This document shows positions 43,378 to 52,996 of a stretch of DNA of 64,000 nt, one piece after another (within the stretch, counting starts at the first letter, position 1; each line of letters begins with the position of its first letter). Source of the stretch: Bacteroidia bacterium (GTDB lineage Bacteria > Bacteroidota > Bacteroidia > J057); the NCBI GenBank assembly GCA_022760475.1, contig JALEFZ010000005.1, forward strand, positions 160,845-224,844, written 5' to 3'. A program made the position numbers and the translations under genes. The notes beneath the pieces were generated by a model. That model was not told the origin of the DNA, did no database searches, and was given only the letters and a program-made list of their open reading frames with translations.

Positions 43378-44649
43378 ACCCAGTCGCTGGCTCTGAAAAG
43401 AACGGATGTTCTTATTAGGATCGAGCCTGTCTATGATTTCTCTGAATTGATCGTGATTGGGATACATTTGTTCAAAATGATTCTTTGGGAGCCTCACATC
43501 TTTGGTTAGGTAAACCCTTCCCCCATACCCAATCACCATTTTGTCCAATTCTTCCAGCAAAGGAAATAACTTTTTATTGATGGGGAAGTCAAGGGTCAGT
43601 GTATATCCCTCTTTGGGAAAATTCAGGATTCCTTCTTGCTTCCCAAAGAGTTTTAACACAGATAAAAATGACGCTAGCCCATGCTTCTTCAACCAACTGA
43701 GGATCCTGGAAAGGCCTTCTCTTCCTGCTTCTTTGGGAATGACAAACTGATATTGTGTAAAGCCCCTTTTTCCATATATGCGGTTCCAGTTGTGAAGAAA
43801 ATCCAGGGGATAAAAGTAACTGTCGAAGTTGGTTAGTCCCTTTCTTTCTTTGCCGAGATGTTTGTGGAAGTAAAGAAAATTAAAGGCGGAAATGCTGACT
43901 GGGTTTAAGGTGAAGGAGGGGAAGTTAAATGGAATGCTCAATTTGACCTTTGATGGGATTTGTAAATCTTTCCCTGCTGCATGTTCGCCTAGTAACAGGA
44001 TGCTCCTGCCCAGTCTTTTTCCACTTGCCAGTGTATCAATCCAGGCCACCGAATAAGTCCAGGACTCGTGCTGCTCAAACAAGTCCAGGATCTCTTCCAA
44101 TGAATTGGCCTTATGCGAATTCAACTTTATATAAGAACTCTTGATTGGCTTGAGTTGAATCCTAAGGTCGAGAATTAGCCCTGTCAAGCCCATTCCACCC
44201 AGAGTTGCCCAAAACACTTCTGGATGTTGCTCTCGTGAGCAAAATAGAACTTCACCCTTTCCCGTGAGTAAGTTGAAATCCAAAACATGTCTTGATATGC
44301 TTCCTTCCTTGTGGTGGTTTTTTCCATGGACATCAGAAGCGAGTGCCCCACCTAGAGAAACGAACTTTGTTCCAGGTGTGACGGGAGGAAACCATCCCTT
44401 GGGAACGGCAAATTCCAGCAGGCTCTCAAATGTCAGACCTGCTTCACAGCGCAGGATTCCGCCATTATCATCAAAGGCCAGTAAACGATTGTTTTGCAAA
44501 AGGGACAGCATGGATGTCCCAAGGGAGGAATCTCCATAACATCTTCCCATCCCACGTGGAATCCATCCTGACCGAAGGTTTTTGCCCTGGGTATAAGAGC
44601 GGGGGGATTCCTCAACGACAGGATAATTACCCCAATTACTTGTAGACAT
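43369..44649 (-). CDS. FAD-binding oxidoreductase, DprE1-like
   Basis: A 426-residue protein with the PCMH/VAO-type FAD-binding domain: R-G-M-G-R-C-Y-G-D near residue 35, and T-P-G-T-K-F-V-S-L-G-G-A-L-A-S-D-V-H-G-K-N-H near 95, where V-H-G-K-N-H is the hallmark of the decaprenylphosphoryl-ribose oxidase DprE1 family. The C-terminal substrate domain follows, with the Q-Y-Q-F-V-I-P segment. DprE1 works with a DprE2 reductase in making arabinose donors, but no such partner is adjacent. Its ATG shares a base with the stop of the FKBP gene (TAATG), so translation is coupled. Confidence 0.85.
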   Translation of the reverse strand: MSTSNWGNYPVVEESPRSYTQGKNLRSGWIPRGMGRCYGDSSLGTSMLSLLQNNRLLAFDDNGGILRCEAGLTFESLLEFAVPKGWFPPVTPGTKFVSLGGALASDVHGKNHHKEGSISRHVLDFNLLTGKGEVLFCSREQHPEVFWATLGGMGLTGLILDLRIQLKPIKSSYIKLNSHKANSLEEILDLFEQHESWTYSVAWIDTLASGKRLGRSILLLGEHAAGKDLQIPSKVKLSIPFNFPSFTLNPVSISAFNFLYFHKHLGKERKGLTNFDSYFYPLDFLHNWNRIYGKRGFTQYQFVIPKEAGREGLSRILSWLKKHGLASFLSVLKLFGKQEGILNFPKEGYTLTLDFPINKKLFPLLEELDKMVIGYGGRVYLTKDVRLPKNHFEQMYPNHDQFREIIDRLDPNKNIRSFQSQRLGLR

Positions 44650-45350
44650 TATAAGACCTCTATAAGTGAGATTTCATAGATCAGGGTAGAGTAAGGAGGA
44701 ATTGCCATTTGACCGTTATCGGGATTGATGAATCCTTGAGTTCCATAAGCGAGTTCATGAGGCAGAGTAATGACCCATGTGTCCCCTTCCATCATCATCA
44801 GAAGCGCCTCTGTCCATCCAGGAAGAAGTTGGTCTACGATCGCTTCAACAGGACCGCCTTCCTGATCGGTATCTGTGAAGATAGTTCCATCCACAAATTT
44901 TCCTTTATAGGATACTTTTACCTTATCCTTGAGTTGGGGCCTTTTTCCTTTACCTGCTTCCACGACCTTGTATTGCAAGCCTGATGGAAGGATTCTGATG
45001 CCTTCTTTTGTGGCATTTTCATTAAGGTATCTCTCCCCCGCAATTTTTGCATTGGCGAGGCTTAATTGTAGTTGGCTTTGCTGAAACCTGCCGACTACAT
45101 CTAGGGCTTCTTTAACGGAGATGTCAGGCTTACCTTCCAGCATCCCTGTCATTCCAGCATAAATCAGCTTCGGATCGAGGCTAACGCCTTGCTTTTGGTA
45201 AAATTTGGCGATGTCCATACCAACAGCATAGGCTACACTGTCTTCAAAACTTTTGATGCTGGCATCAGTGGTGTTCTGCTTATTGTCGCAAGAACTAAGT
45301 GCCACCAAAAAAATCATTATAGATAAGGAGAAAGGAATAAATGCCTTCAT
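44649..45350 (-). CDS. Lipoprotein FKBP-type peptidyl-prolyl isomerase
   Basis: The 233-residue protein has a lipoprotein signal peptide (lipobox ending at Cys21, A-L-S-S-C). It is followed by an FkpA/Mip-like N-terminal dimerisation region (about 30-115) and a C-terminal FKBP domain (about 125-233) with V-K-V-S-Y-K-G-K-F-V-D-G-T-I-F, L-P-G-W-T-E-A-L and L-P-H-E-L-A-Y-G-T-Q-G. It catalyses proline isomerisation during folding of envelope proteins. It is the first gene of a two-gene unit, overlapping the DprE1-like gene by one base. Confidence 0.92.
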   Translation of the reverse strand: MKAFIPFSLSIMIFLVALSSCDNKQNTTDASIKSFEDSVAYAVGMDIAKFYQKQGVSLDPKLIYAGMTGMLEGKPDISVKEALDVVGRFQQSQLQLSLANAKIAGERYLNENATKEGIRILPSGLQYKVVEAGKGKRPQLKDKVKVSYKGKFVDGTIFTDTDQEGGPVEAIVDQLLPGWTEALLMMMEGDTWVITLPHELAYGTQGFINPDNGQMAIPPYSTLIYEISLIEVL

Positions 45351-45539
45351 TTGTATATTGCAATAGTTAAAAAACAGGGCATTGATAAAAGTCTGAGAGC
45401 AAAAATACCATACATAGGCTTTTTGCCATTCATTTACTACCCAAAATCAATGCAAAAAAGGAAAAAGCTCAGTAAATTTCCTTCTAAACTAAGGAAAACT
45501 GTAAATTGCTTCAAATGAAGTGCATTTGAGACCCCTTGT

Positions 45540-46796
45540 ATGACAAGACAAATTCCAGTTACTCAAGAATTACTCGACGCTACCGAAGCCTTTGCCAGGG
45601 ATGTATTGGAAAACCAATTGTCCAAGGACTTTAAATATCACACCATTGACCATACCCTTCAGGTGGTAAAAGCCGCAGAGAAAATAGGTTTGGAAACCGG
45701 TCTGGATCAAAATCAGATTTTGTTGGTAAAAATGGCTGCCTGGATGCATGACCTCGGCTACTTGAATAAGTATGATGGGCATGAGGAGGAGAGCATGGAA
45801 ATGGCTAGAAATTTTCTGGCCAAACAAGCTGCCAACGAAGAATTGATCAAGCGCATTGAAGATTTGATCTTTGCTACAAGATTAGATGTGGAACCTTCCA
45901 ATACCCTGGAGGAAGTCTTGAAGGATGCTGATTTATACAACCTTTCTACTGAAGAAGCACTAGAAAACTCTGATAAAATCCGTGAGGAATGGGAAATCTT
46001 CTGCGATCGCAGGTATTCAGATCCTGACTGGGATGAGTTCAACCATCGCTTCTTCAAGAATCATCATTACTATACCATTTTTGGGAAAATGCACCTGGCT
46101 CCGGCTAAAAAAGTCAACACCAAAAAGATCAAGAAGGCAATTAAGAAAAGAATGGAGGGCGATCAGGTAGCTGGGAATACAGAGCTTTTACAATATGAGC
46201 TTGATCTGAGAGAAAAGAGAGTTGACAAACTGAAGCGAAAGATCAAAAAAATCAAAAAACAGCGCCCTGATCGGGGAATCGAAACCATGTTCAGGGCTAC
46301 TTACAGAACCCATATCAACCTTTCTGACCTGGCAGACAGCAAAGCCAATATCCTGCTTTCGGTAAATGCTATTATTATATCCATCATCTTCACCAACGTT
46401 TTCACCAAGGGAAACATGGAGCAGTACATCACGGTTCCAAGCATTGTATTGATGGCTGTATGTATGGTTGCGATAGTATTTACAATCTTAAGCACTAGGC
46501 CTTCAATTAATTCCGGGGTATTTACACGTGAAGACATTTTGAAAAAGAAGACCAATCTTCTGTTTTTCGGAAACTTTTATCGAATGCAGTTGGACGACTT
46601 CATGTGGGGGATTAATGAGATGATGAGAGATGCAGATTATTTGTATGGCTCTATGGCCAAGGACATTTATTTCCTAGGGAAAGTTCTTGCAAAGAAATTT
46701 TACCTTCTCCGGATAGCGTATAATATTTTCATGTATGGGATGGCCCTTAGCCTGTTGGTATTTGTAGGATTTTACATTTATCACCTGTATATGTAG
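45540..46796 (+). CDS. HD-domain phosphohydrolase fused to a Pycsar-type membrane effector region
   Basis: The 418-residue protein begins with an HD domain (about 15-200). Metal-binding residues are seen in H-T-I-D-H (34-38), the H-D dyad at 70-71 in W-M-H-D-L-G-Y and H81. A basic coiled segment (about 215-245) follows. The C-terminal half has R-A-T-Y-R-T-H-I-N-L-S-D-L-A-D-S-K-A-N-I-L-L-S-V-N, two membrane helices (about 273-322), and a last helix (391-417). This half matches the PycTM effector region (Pycsar system effector family). Pycsar effectors act on membranes when a cyclase makes cCMP or cUMP; here no pyrimidine cyclase gene is adjacent. The HD domain might hydrolyse a nucleotide second messenger. 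It precedes the rimP operon. Confidence 0.85.
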   Translation: MTRQIPVTQELLDATEAFARDVLENQLSKDFKYHTIDHTLQVVKAAEKIGLETGLDQNQILLVKMAAWMHDLGYLNKYDGHEEESMEMARNFLAKQAANEELIKRIEDLIFATRLDVEPSNTLEEVLKDADLYNLSTEEALENSDKIREEWEIFCDRRYSDPDWDEFNHRFFKNHHYYTIFGKMHLAPAKKVNTKKIKKAIKKRMEGDQVAGNTELLQYELDLREKRVDKLKRKIKKIKKQRPDRGIETMFRATYRTHINLSDLADSKANILLSVNAIIISIIFTNVFTKGNMEQYITVPSIVLMAVCMVAIVFTILSTRPSINSGVFTREDILKKKTNLLFFGNFYRMQLDDFMWGINEMMRDADYLYGSMAKDIYFLGKVLAKKFYLLRIAYNIFMYGMALSLLVFVGFYIYHLYM

Positions 46797-46890
46797 GTAG
46801 ATTTAAGTGCGTGAGTTGGGGGAAAGCCTTTTAATCCTATAACCCATTCCACCTTATTTTCGTAAATGTCTACATATTAAGCCCTCACCT

Positions 46891-46920
46891 TTTGAAAAAT
46901 GGCATAACTTACTATCTTTG
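46891..46920 (+). promoter_or_regulatory. Promoter of rimP-nusA-infB
   Basis: TTTG at 46891-46894 and TATCTTTG at 46913-46920 are separated by 18 bp, matching the Bacteroidota sigma consensus. Transcription should start around 46927, giving a leader of about 45 nt. Confidence 0.85.
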
Positions 46921-46941
46921 TAAAACATTGTTTACCATATG

Positions 46942-46967
46942 AAGGGAGCGTGCTCCCTTATTTTTTT
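46942..46967 (+). terminator. Terminator-like hairpin in the rimP leader
   Basis: An 8-bp perfect stem AAGGGAGC/GCTCCCTT (46942-46949 with 46952-46959, nominal 2-nt loop that would open to 4-6 nt) is followed by A and seven T, ending 3 bp before the rimP ATG at 46971. It sits in the leader of the operon, so it is a candidate attenuator rather than the end of an upstream gene. Confidence 0.75.
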
Positions 46968-46970
46968 GTT

Positions 46971-47462
46971 ATGTTACCAGAAGAGGTAAGGACGGCAATC
47001 GAAGAGGTCATTGGTGAAACCAACAGCGAAGCCTTTATCGTAGAGATGAAGATGAAGCGAGGACCCAAAACCACTCTGCTTATCAAAGTAGATACGGATA
47101 AGGGAATTACCATGACAGAGTGTACTACGTTGAGCAGAGCTGTTAGCTGGCTGCTTGAAGAGAAAGACTATTTTGATTTTGCTTACACCCTTGAACTAAC
47201 CTCTCCCGGAGTGGGAAATCCACTCATACTTCATAGACAATATATTCAAAATATTGGAAGGCATCTTCAGGTAAAACTGGCTGATGGGAATGAAATGAAG
47301 GGGAAGTTGGAAGCTGTTGAAGAGGAATACTTTATGATTCTACCATTGAAGAAAAAGTTATCCAAATCACAAAGGAAAAAGCTAAAAGGAAAAATAGAAG
47401 AACCAAAAGAGACGAAAATCGAGTTTTCTGATATTTTAGAAGCCAAAGTGATTATAATATAA
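46971..47462 (+). CDS. rimP: Ribosome maturation factor RimP
   Basis: The ATG at 46971 gives 163 residues; a GTG 21 bp upstream lies inside the leader hairpin and is rejected. The N-terminal part has K-V-D-T-D-K-G-I-T-M-T-E-C-T-T-L-S-R and the central Y-T-L-E-L-T-S-P-G-V-G-N-P-L, the RimP signature (usually V-S-S-P-G-x-x-R-P-L). The C-terminal SH3-like domain follows. RimP is needed for 30S maturation. The stop abuts the ATG of nusA with no gap. Confidence 0.94.
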   Translation: MLPEEVRTAIEEVIGETNSEAFIVEMKMKRGPKTTLLIKVDTDKGITMTECTTLSRAVSWLLEEKDYFDFAYTLELTSPGVGNPLILHRQYIQNIGRHLQVKLADGNEMKGKLEAVEEEYFMILPLKKKLSKSQRKKLKGKIEEPKETKIEFSDILEAKVIII

Positions 47463-48725
47463 ATGGCAAGGAGAAAAGCCGTACAGCCGCAGATTGACCT
47501 GGTTGATGCTTTTTCAGAATTTTCCAGGTTTAAAAATATCGACAGGACTACCCTGATGGGGGTCTTGGAGGATGTTTTCAGGACCATGGTCAGAAAGGAT
47601 TATGGCTCAGATGAAAACTTCGAAATTATTGTAAATGTCGATAAAGGAGATATTCAGGGCTTCCGTGAAAGGGAAGTGGTTGAAGACTTTGAACTTGAGG
47701 ATGAAACAAGACAGATTCCATTGAGTGAAGCGCTCCTTGTGGACCCTGATTATGAAGTTGGTGATGTTTTAGCAGAAGAAATTAACTTTCTGACCTTTGG
47801 TAGGAAGATGGTCCAAACTGCAAAGCAAACCTTGACCCAAAAGATCAGGGATCTAGAAAAGCAGGGAGTTGTTGACCAATACAAAGAAATGATCGGAACG
47901 ATCATCGTTGGGGAGGTTTATCAGGTTTGGAGGAATGAAATTCTTGTTTTGCATGAAGGTGCAGAACTGATTTTGCCAAAGTCTGAGCAAATTCCTAAAG
48001 ACCGTTTCCGAAAGGGAGATACCCTTAGAGCTGTTGTTTTGGATGTAAATATGCGAAACAACAATCCAAGGATCATTATTTCACGTGCAGCTCCTCTGTT
48101 TTTGGAGAAATTGTTCGAGCAGGAAGTTCCTGAAATTTTCGATGGCCTGATCAATATCAGGGGCATTGTAAGGGAGCCGGGTGAGAGGGCAAAGGTAGCT
48201 GTTGAAAGTTATGACGATAGAATTGATCCCGTTGGGGCATGCGTTGGTATGAAAGGTAGCCGTATCCATGGCATCGTTCGCGAGCTTCGCAACGAGAACA
48301 TAGATGTTATCAGCTACACAACTAACAATGTCCTTTATATCCAGAGAGCACTTAGTCCAGCTAAAATCACGTCAATTAAACTTGACGATGAAGAAGGTTT
48401 GGCAAAAGTTTTTCTGAAACCTGACCAGATTTCACTGGCCATTGGTAAAAGCGGGTTGAATATCAAGCTTGCTGGCAAGCTTACAAATTACCAGATCGAT
48501 GTATTGAGAGAGCAAGAGCCTGGAGATGAGGAAGATATCGAGCTGGATGAATTTGATGACGAAATTGATCCTTGGATCATTGAGGAATTGAAGCGTATCG
48601 GATGTGATACCGCGAGAAACGTTCTTGATTTGTCCGCTTCTGAATTATTGAGAAGGACAGATCTTGAAGAAGAGATCATTGAGCATGTAATTGCTGTGTT
48701 GAAAGCCGAGTTTGAGGAAGACTGA
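47463..48725 (+). CDS. nusA: Transcription termination/antitermination factor NusA
   Basis: The 420-residue protein contains the NusA N-terminal RNA polymerase-binding domain (residues 1-120), an S1 domain (about 135-200), and two KH domains (about 200-345) with G-A-C-V-G-M-K-G-S-R-I and S-L-A-I-G-K-S-G-L-N. An acidic linker and a short helix-hairpin-helix-like tail (I-I-E-E-L-K-R-I-G) close it. NusA regulates pausing, termination and antitermination. It starts directly after the rimP stop and is followed by a strong hairpin before infB, so it may itself affect the hairpins in its own operon. Confidence 0.96.
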   Translation: MARRKAVQPQIDLVDAFSEFSRFKNIDRTTLMGVLEDVFRTMVRKDYGSDENFEIIVNVDKGDIQGFREREVVEDFELEDETRQIPLSEALLVDPDYEVGDVLAEEINFLTFGRKMVQTAKQTLTQKIRDLEKQGVVDQYKEMIGTIIVGEVYQVWRNEILVLHEGAELILPKSEQIPKDRFRKGDTLRAVVLDVNMRNNNPRIIISRAAPLFLEKLFEQEVPEIFDGLINIRGIVREPGERAKVAVESYDDRIDPVGACVGMKGSRIHGIVRELRNENIDVISYTTNNVLYIQRALSPAKITSIKLDDEEGLAKVFLKPDQISLAIGKSGLNIKLAGKLTNYQIDVLREQEPGDEEDIELDEFDDEIDPWIIEELKRIGCDTARNVLDLSASELLRRTDLEEEIIEHVIAVLKAEFEED

Positions 48726-48818
48726 ATGAATGAATCTATTATGATTGACCAACCTTTTGCCTATGATGCATAAGTAAAATTTCATTTAGCCGTTCCTGTC
48801 AGCTCTAGCTGCAAACAC

Positions 48819-48863
48819 ATGTTCGGGGAAGAAAGATCTCTTCCTTGAACATTTATTTTTTAG
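48819..48863 (+). terminator. Terminator or attenuator hairpin between nusA and infB
   Basis: A 14-bp stem with two G-T pairs (48819-48832 with 48839-48852, 6-nt loop) is followed by TTATTTTTTAG. It lies in the 209-bp gap between nusA and infB, so part of the transcripts may end here. Confidence 0.7.
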
Positions 48864-48934
48864 AAATAACGTAAATTCACGTAATTAGAATCGAAAATCT
48901 GTATTCGGAAAAAAGCAGATTGCAAGACTTTAGC

Positions 48935-51900
48935 ATGGCGCGAAAGAAGAATTATCGTTTATTCCAGGTAGCCAAAGAATTGAATGTGGGAACGGCACTG
49001 CTTGTGGATCATCTACAAGAGAAGGGCCATAGTGTGGACAACTCTCCCAATACCAAAATCTCTGGTGCATTGTATGAGGTATTATTAGAGAAATTTGCCT
49101 CAGAAAAATTGATCAAAGAAAAAGCTGAGCAGGAACGCGAAGACAAAGAACTTGTTCAAAAGGACGGGGCTGATCAGTTTGATGAAAAAGAACCAAGCTC
49201 TCTTACTGCCTCTGATTTAAGAGAAAGCATTAACGATGGTCCAGTCGTCGCTAAGCGTAGGAGGAGAAGGTCTGGCTCTGATGCTCCGGTAGACATCGAA
49301 AAACTCAAAAAGGTCGATCCGGAACCCAAAGTTACCCCAGAACCCAAAGTCGAGGCCCAAAAGCCTGAAGATGACAAAAAGGTTGGGCTGAAGGTAAAGG
49401 GTTATGTTGATCTGGACCAGTTCAATAAGAAGAAGAAGCCTCAGGCAAAGGCTGAAACGCCTAAAGCAGATCCCAAAAAGCCTCAAAATAAATCTTCACA
49501 GGATAAACCTAAGGATAATGACAGGAAGACCCCCGAAAAACGTCCTCCTGTCCAAAATAAGGTCAATACTCCTCAAAAGGAGTCTACCCCTAAACCTCCG
49601 AGGGAAAAAGCACCAGAGGTGCCAGCAAAAAAACCTGTGGCGGATACCAATAACGGCAAGGAGACTGTGAAAAAGGAAGCTCCAAAAACGCAGCCTAAAG
49701 AACCTGTCGTAGCAAGGAAAGTTGAACCTCCAAAGGAGGAGAAGAAGCCATTGACAACGGCTCCCCAAGCGAAGAATACTCCTGATTCGAATAATGATAA
49801 GGGACAAAAAGAGGGCGAAGGGAACTCAGAAGTTGTTATTAGGGCAGAGAATCGTGCACCCAAACTTTCTGGATTGAAGGTAATGGGTAAAATTGAACTT
49901 CCTTCTGATAAGAGGAAGAGAAAAAGTAAGGACGACAAAAACAAAAAGTCAGATCCTCGATCCAAGCCTCCAGGTGCAAAGCCCAATGCCGAGAAGCCAC
50001 AAGCTAAAAGTGAAGGCAACAAGCAGGAAAGCGACGAAAACAAGAAAAAGCGTCGCAGGAGGAAAAGAAAGCGCAAATCTTCTGAAACTACTCCACAGGG
50101 GCAGAACAATTCTAATAACAACAACAGGAATAACGACCGCGGAGGAAACAAAAAGGAAAAACCATCTGAAAAGGCCGTAGGAGACTCTATTAAGTCTACC
50201 TTCTCTCAGATGAATCGCGGTGCTTCGAGGAATAGACAAAAAACCAGAAGGAGAAGGAGAGATGAAGCTGCTGAAAGAAGAGAGCTTGCAGAACTTCAGG
50301 CCCAGGAGGAGGCAAAAGTCATTGAAATTACGGAATTCATCACCGCCAATGAGTTTGCCAACCTTATCAATGTTCCGGTAAATGAAATTATCACCAAGTC
50401 ATTTAGCCTTGGGATGATGATATCCATTAACCAGAGACTTGATGCCGAACTTCTTTCTTTTGTCGGTGAAGAATACGGATATGAGGTCAAGTTTATCGAT
50501 GTAACCGAAAAAGAAATCGAGATTGTCGAGGAAGAAGACGATCCAGCAGACTTAGGGCCTCGTAATCCTATCATTACGGTAATGGGGCACGTTGACCACG
50601 GTAAAACGACCCTCCTTGATAGACTACGTAATGCCAACGTTGCAGAAGGCGAGGCAGGAGGTATTACTCAGCACATCGGTGCGTACCAGGTAAATGTCGA
50701 GGAGAACAAAAGCATTACTTTCATCGATACACCGGGACACGAAGCCTTTACAGCGATGCGTGCAAGGGGGGCGAAAGTTACGGATGTGGCGATCATCGTG
50801 ATCGCTGCTGATGATGCAGTGATGCCTCAGACACGTGAGGCGATCAACCACGCCCAGGCTGCCGAAGTACCTATGGTATTTGCTTTCAATAAGATTGATA
50901 AAGCAGGTGCAGATCCTGAAAAGATTAAGAGCCAATTGGCAGAGATGAACCTTCTTGTGGAAGACTGGGGGGGAACCATCCAGGCGCAAGAAATTTCTGC
51001 CTTGAAAGATATCAATGTAGAGGACTTGCTGGAGAAGGTAATCTTCGAAGCGGAGGTTCTAGAATTAAAAGCCAATCCGGATAGACCTGCAGTTGGGACT
51101 GTGATTGAGGCAAGGTTGGATAGAGGTCGTGGTAATGTGGCAACTCTACTTGTCCAGACGGGTACCCTAAGGGTAGGTGATGAAATGGTGGCCGGTATTC
51201 ATTATGGTAAGGTAAGGGCGCTCATCAACCAGAAAGGCCAGAGAGTCAAAGAAGCTGGTCCTTCTATGCCTGTACAGGTATTGGGACTGACAGGGCAACC
51301 TACCGCTGGTGATAAATTCTACGTCTTCAAAGAAGATGGTAAGGCCAAAGACATTGCCCAGAAGAGACAGGAGTTGTTCAGAGAGCAGCAGCTTAGAAAG
51401 AACAACAGGCTTACGCTGGAGGAAATCGGAAGACGTCGTGCACTTGGAAACTTCAAGGAGCTTAACGTTATCATCCGTGCCGATGTGGACGGTTCTGTTG
51501 AAGCACTATCTGGTGCTTTGATGAAACTTTCTACTGAGGAGGTTCAGGTAAACATCATTTGGAAGGCAGTAGGTGCGATTTCTGAGGCAGATATCAACCT
51601 CGCCATTGCTTCGGATGCAATCGTGATGGCCTTTAACGTCCGACCCAATGCCCAGGCACGATCATTGGCTGATAGGGAGGATGTTGACATCCGTACCTAC
51701 AGTGTAATCTATGATGCGATCAATGACGTAAGAGACGCACTGGAAGGACTTCTTTCACCAGAGCTTCGCGAAGAGGAGATGGGAACAGCAGAGATCAAGG
51801 AAGTATTCAGAATTTCCAATGTCGGAAATGTCGCTGGTGCCCTTGTAACTACTGGTAAAATTGAACGAAACAATCCTGTGCGAGTGGTGCGTGATGGAGT

Positions 51901-52090
51901 TGTTATCTATCCTAAGAAGGAAGGTACAACTGCCAAACTTGGTTCACTGAAGCGATTCAAAGACGATGTGAAGGATGTATTGGCAGGATTTGAGTGTGGT
52001 TTCACCGTAGATGGTTTTGATGACCTACAGGTAGGTGATATGCTCGAATCGTACAAAATCAACGAGATCCGTAGAAAACTTCAATCCTAA
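48935..52090 (+). CDS. infB: Translation initiation factor IF-2
   Basis: From ATG 48935 (1051 residues; TTG 15 bp upstream rejected). The first 60 residues are an IF2_N domain ([11 protein letters not shown]). A long low-complexity linker (about 90-460) rich in Lys, Pro, Glu and Asn follows, then a second IF2_N-like domain. The GTPase domain has G1 [10 protein letters not shown]3 D-T-P-G-H-E-A-F and G4 F-N-K-I-D. Domains II to IV complete it to the end. It brings fMet-tRNA to the 30S subunit. It is longer than E. coli IF-2 because of the linker, as is usual in Bacteroidota. Confidence 0.97.
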   Translation: MARKKNYRLFQVAKELNVGTALLVDHLQEKGHSVDNSPNTKISGALYEVLLEKFASEKLIKEKAEQEREDKELVQKDGADQFDEKEPSSLTASDLRESINDGPVVAKRRRRRSGSDAPVDIEKLKKVDPEPKVTPEPKVEAQKPEDDKKVGLKVKGYVDLDQFNKKKKPQAKAETPKADPKKPQNKSSQDKPKDNDRKTPEKRPPVQNKVNTPQKESTPKPPREKAPEVPAKKPVADTNNGKETVKKEAPKTQPKEPVVARKVEPPKEEKKPLTTAPQAKNTPDSNNDKGQKEGEGNSEVVIRAENRAPKLSGLKVMGKIELPSDKRKRKSKDDKNKKSDPRSKPPGAKPNAEKPQAKSEGNKQESDENKKKRRRRKRKRKSSETTPQGQNNSNNNNRNNDRGGNKKEKPSEKAVGDSIKSTFSQMNRGASRNRQKTRRRRRDEAAERRELAELQAQEEAKVIEITEFITANEFANLINVPVNEIITKSFSLGMMISINQRLDAELLSFVGEEYGYEVKFIDVTEKEIEIVEEEDDPADLGPRNPIITVMGHVDHGKTTLLDRLRNANVAEGEAGGITQHIGAYQVNVEENKSITFIDTPGHEAFTAMRARGAKVTDVAIIVIAADDAVMPQTREAINHAQAAEVPMVFAFNKIDKAGADPEKIKSQLAEMNLLVEDWGGTIQAQEISALKDINVEDLLEKVIFEAEVLELKANPDRPAVGTVIEARLDRGRGNVATLLVQTGTLRVGDEMVAGIHYGKVRALINQKGQRVKEAGPSMPVQVLGLTGQPTAGDKFYVFKEDGKAKDIAQKRQELFREQQLRKNNRLTLEEIGRRRALGNFKELNVIIRADVDGSVEALSGALMKLSTEEVQVNIIWKAVGAISEADINLAIASDAIVMAFNVRPNAQARSLADREDVDIRTYSVIYDAINDVRDALEGLLSPELREEEMGTAEIKEVFRISNVGNVAGALVTTGKIERNNPVRVVRDGVVIYPKKEGTTAKLGSLKRFKDDVKDVLAGFECGFTVDGFDDLQVGDMLESYKINEIRRKLQS

Positions 52091-52097
52091 TAGGAAT

Positions 52098-52123
52098 CCC
52101 CGCATCTTTGAATAGATGCGGGG
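52098..52123 (+). terminator. Hairpin after infB
   Basis: A perfect 10-bp stem CCCCGCATCT/AGATGCGGGG with a 6-nt loop lies 7 bp past the infB stop, followed by CATTTATTTAT. The T-run is broken, so termination may be partial and the next gene, 16 bp on, could receive readthrough. Confidence 0.65.
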
Positions 52124-52138
52124 CATTTATTTATCTAT

Positions 52139-52924
52139 ATGCTAGCGAAGGAAATTGGAGCTATTCTTGAAGAATGGGCGCCTCCCTATCTTGCTGAGAG
52201 TTATGACAACGTTGGATTGCTGGTGGGTAATCCTGAACAAGAGGTCAAAGGGGTTCTGATTAACCTTGATATGACTGAGGAGGTTGTGGACGAAGCAATT
52301 GAAAGAGGGTTAAATATGGTGGTTGCTCATCACCCCATATGGTTTTCTTCTCGCAAAAGGCTGAATGGTGAGGACTATGTAAGCCGAACCATCATGAAAG
52401 CGATTAAGCATGATGTCCTACTTTACGCCTTCCATACAAACCTGGATAATATAAGAACTGGTGTCAATAAAGAGATGGCTGAAAGGCTGCAGTTGACGGA
52501 CGTACAAATCCTTCATCCTAAAAAGGAAGATGATCAGGTTGGAGCAGGGATGATAGGTAATTTGGATAAAAAAGTTTCCAAAGGGGAGTTTCTACAGAGG
52601 GTTAAAGAGGCATTCCAATGTGGAGGAATTCGATTTGCGGATGCTGAAGTGGATAAAATTCAAAGGGTAGCTATTTGTGGAGGTGCGGGAAGTTTCCTGA
52701 CTTCGGCAGCAATAGCTTTGGGTGCTGATGCGTTTGTAACAGCAGACATCACCTACCATAAATTTTTTGACAACGAAAACAAAATATTGCTATTGGACAT
52801 TGGCCATTATGAATCAGAACAGTATACTTCTGGACTGATTGCTAGGCATTTATTAGAAAAAATTCCTAACTTTGCCATCCATTTATCAAAAATTCGTACC
52901 AATCCGGTCAATTATTACCCTTAG
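52139..52924 (+). CDS. Nif3-like dinuclear metal-centre protein
   Basis: The 261-residue protein has the Nif3/YbgI pattern: W-A-P-P-Y-L-A-E-S-Y-D-N-V-G-L-L-V-G near the start, V-V-A-H-H-P-I-W-F (metal-binding His pair), Y-A-F-H-T-N-L-D, and D-I-G-H-Y-E-S-E near the C-terminus (second metal set). It lacks the extra middle domain of the 360-residue forms. The family is widespread, forms hexamers and has been linked to GTP cyclohydrolase activity in some members, but its role is not settled. The zinc-ribbon gene follows 72 bp later, a conserved pairing in Bacteroidota. Confidence 0.93.
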   Translation: MLAKEIGAILEEWAPPYLAESYDNVGLLVGNPEQEVKGVLINLDMTEEVVDEAIERGLNMVVAHHPIWFSSRKRLNGEDYVSRTIMKAIKHDVLLYAFHTNLDNIRTGVNKEMAERLQLTDVQILHPKKEDDQVGAGMIGNLDKKVSKGEFLQRVKEAFQCGGIRFADAEVDKIQRVAICGGAGSFLTSAAIALGADAFVTADITYHKFFDNENKILLLDIGHYESEQYTSGLIARHLLEKIPNFAIHLSKIRTNPVNYYP

Positions 52925-52996
52925 TAAGACGAAACCCTGTTTCGTATATAAATACAGGGAATAAATTTAGTAGTTAACAATTCACAAGATCAAAAT

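Noticed and set aside
45540..46796. A complete Pycsar operon.
   Set aside because: Neither neighbour resembles a pyrimidine cyclase; upstream is the FKBP gene and downstream rimP.
49573..50151. A 192-codon open frame on the minus strand inside infB.
   Set aside because: It lies opposite the low-complexity linker of IF-2 and its Leu/Phe-rich reading is a product of the biased Lys/Pro codons on the coding strand.
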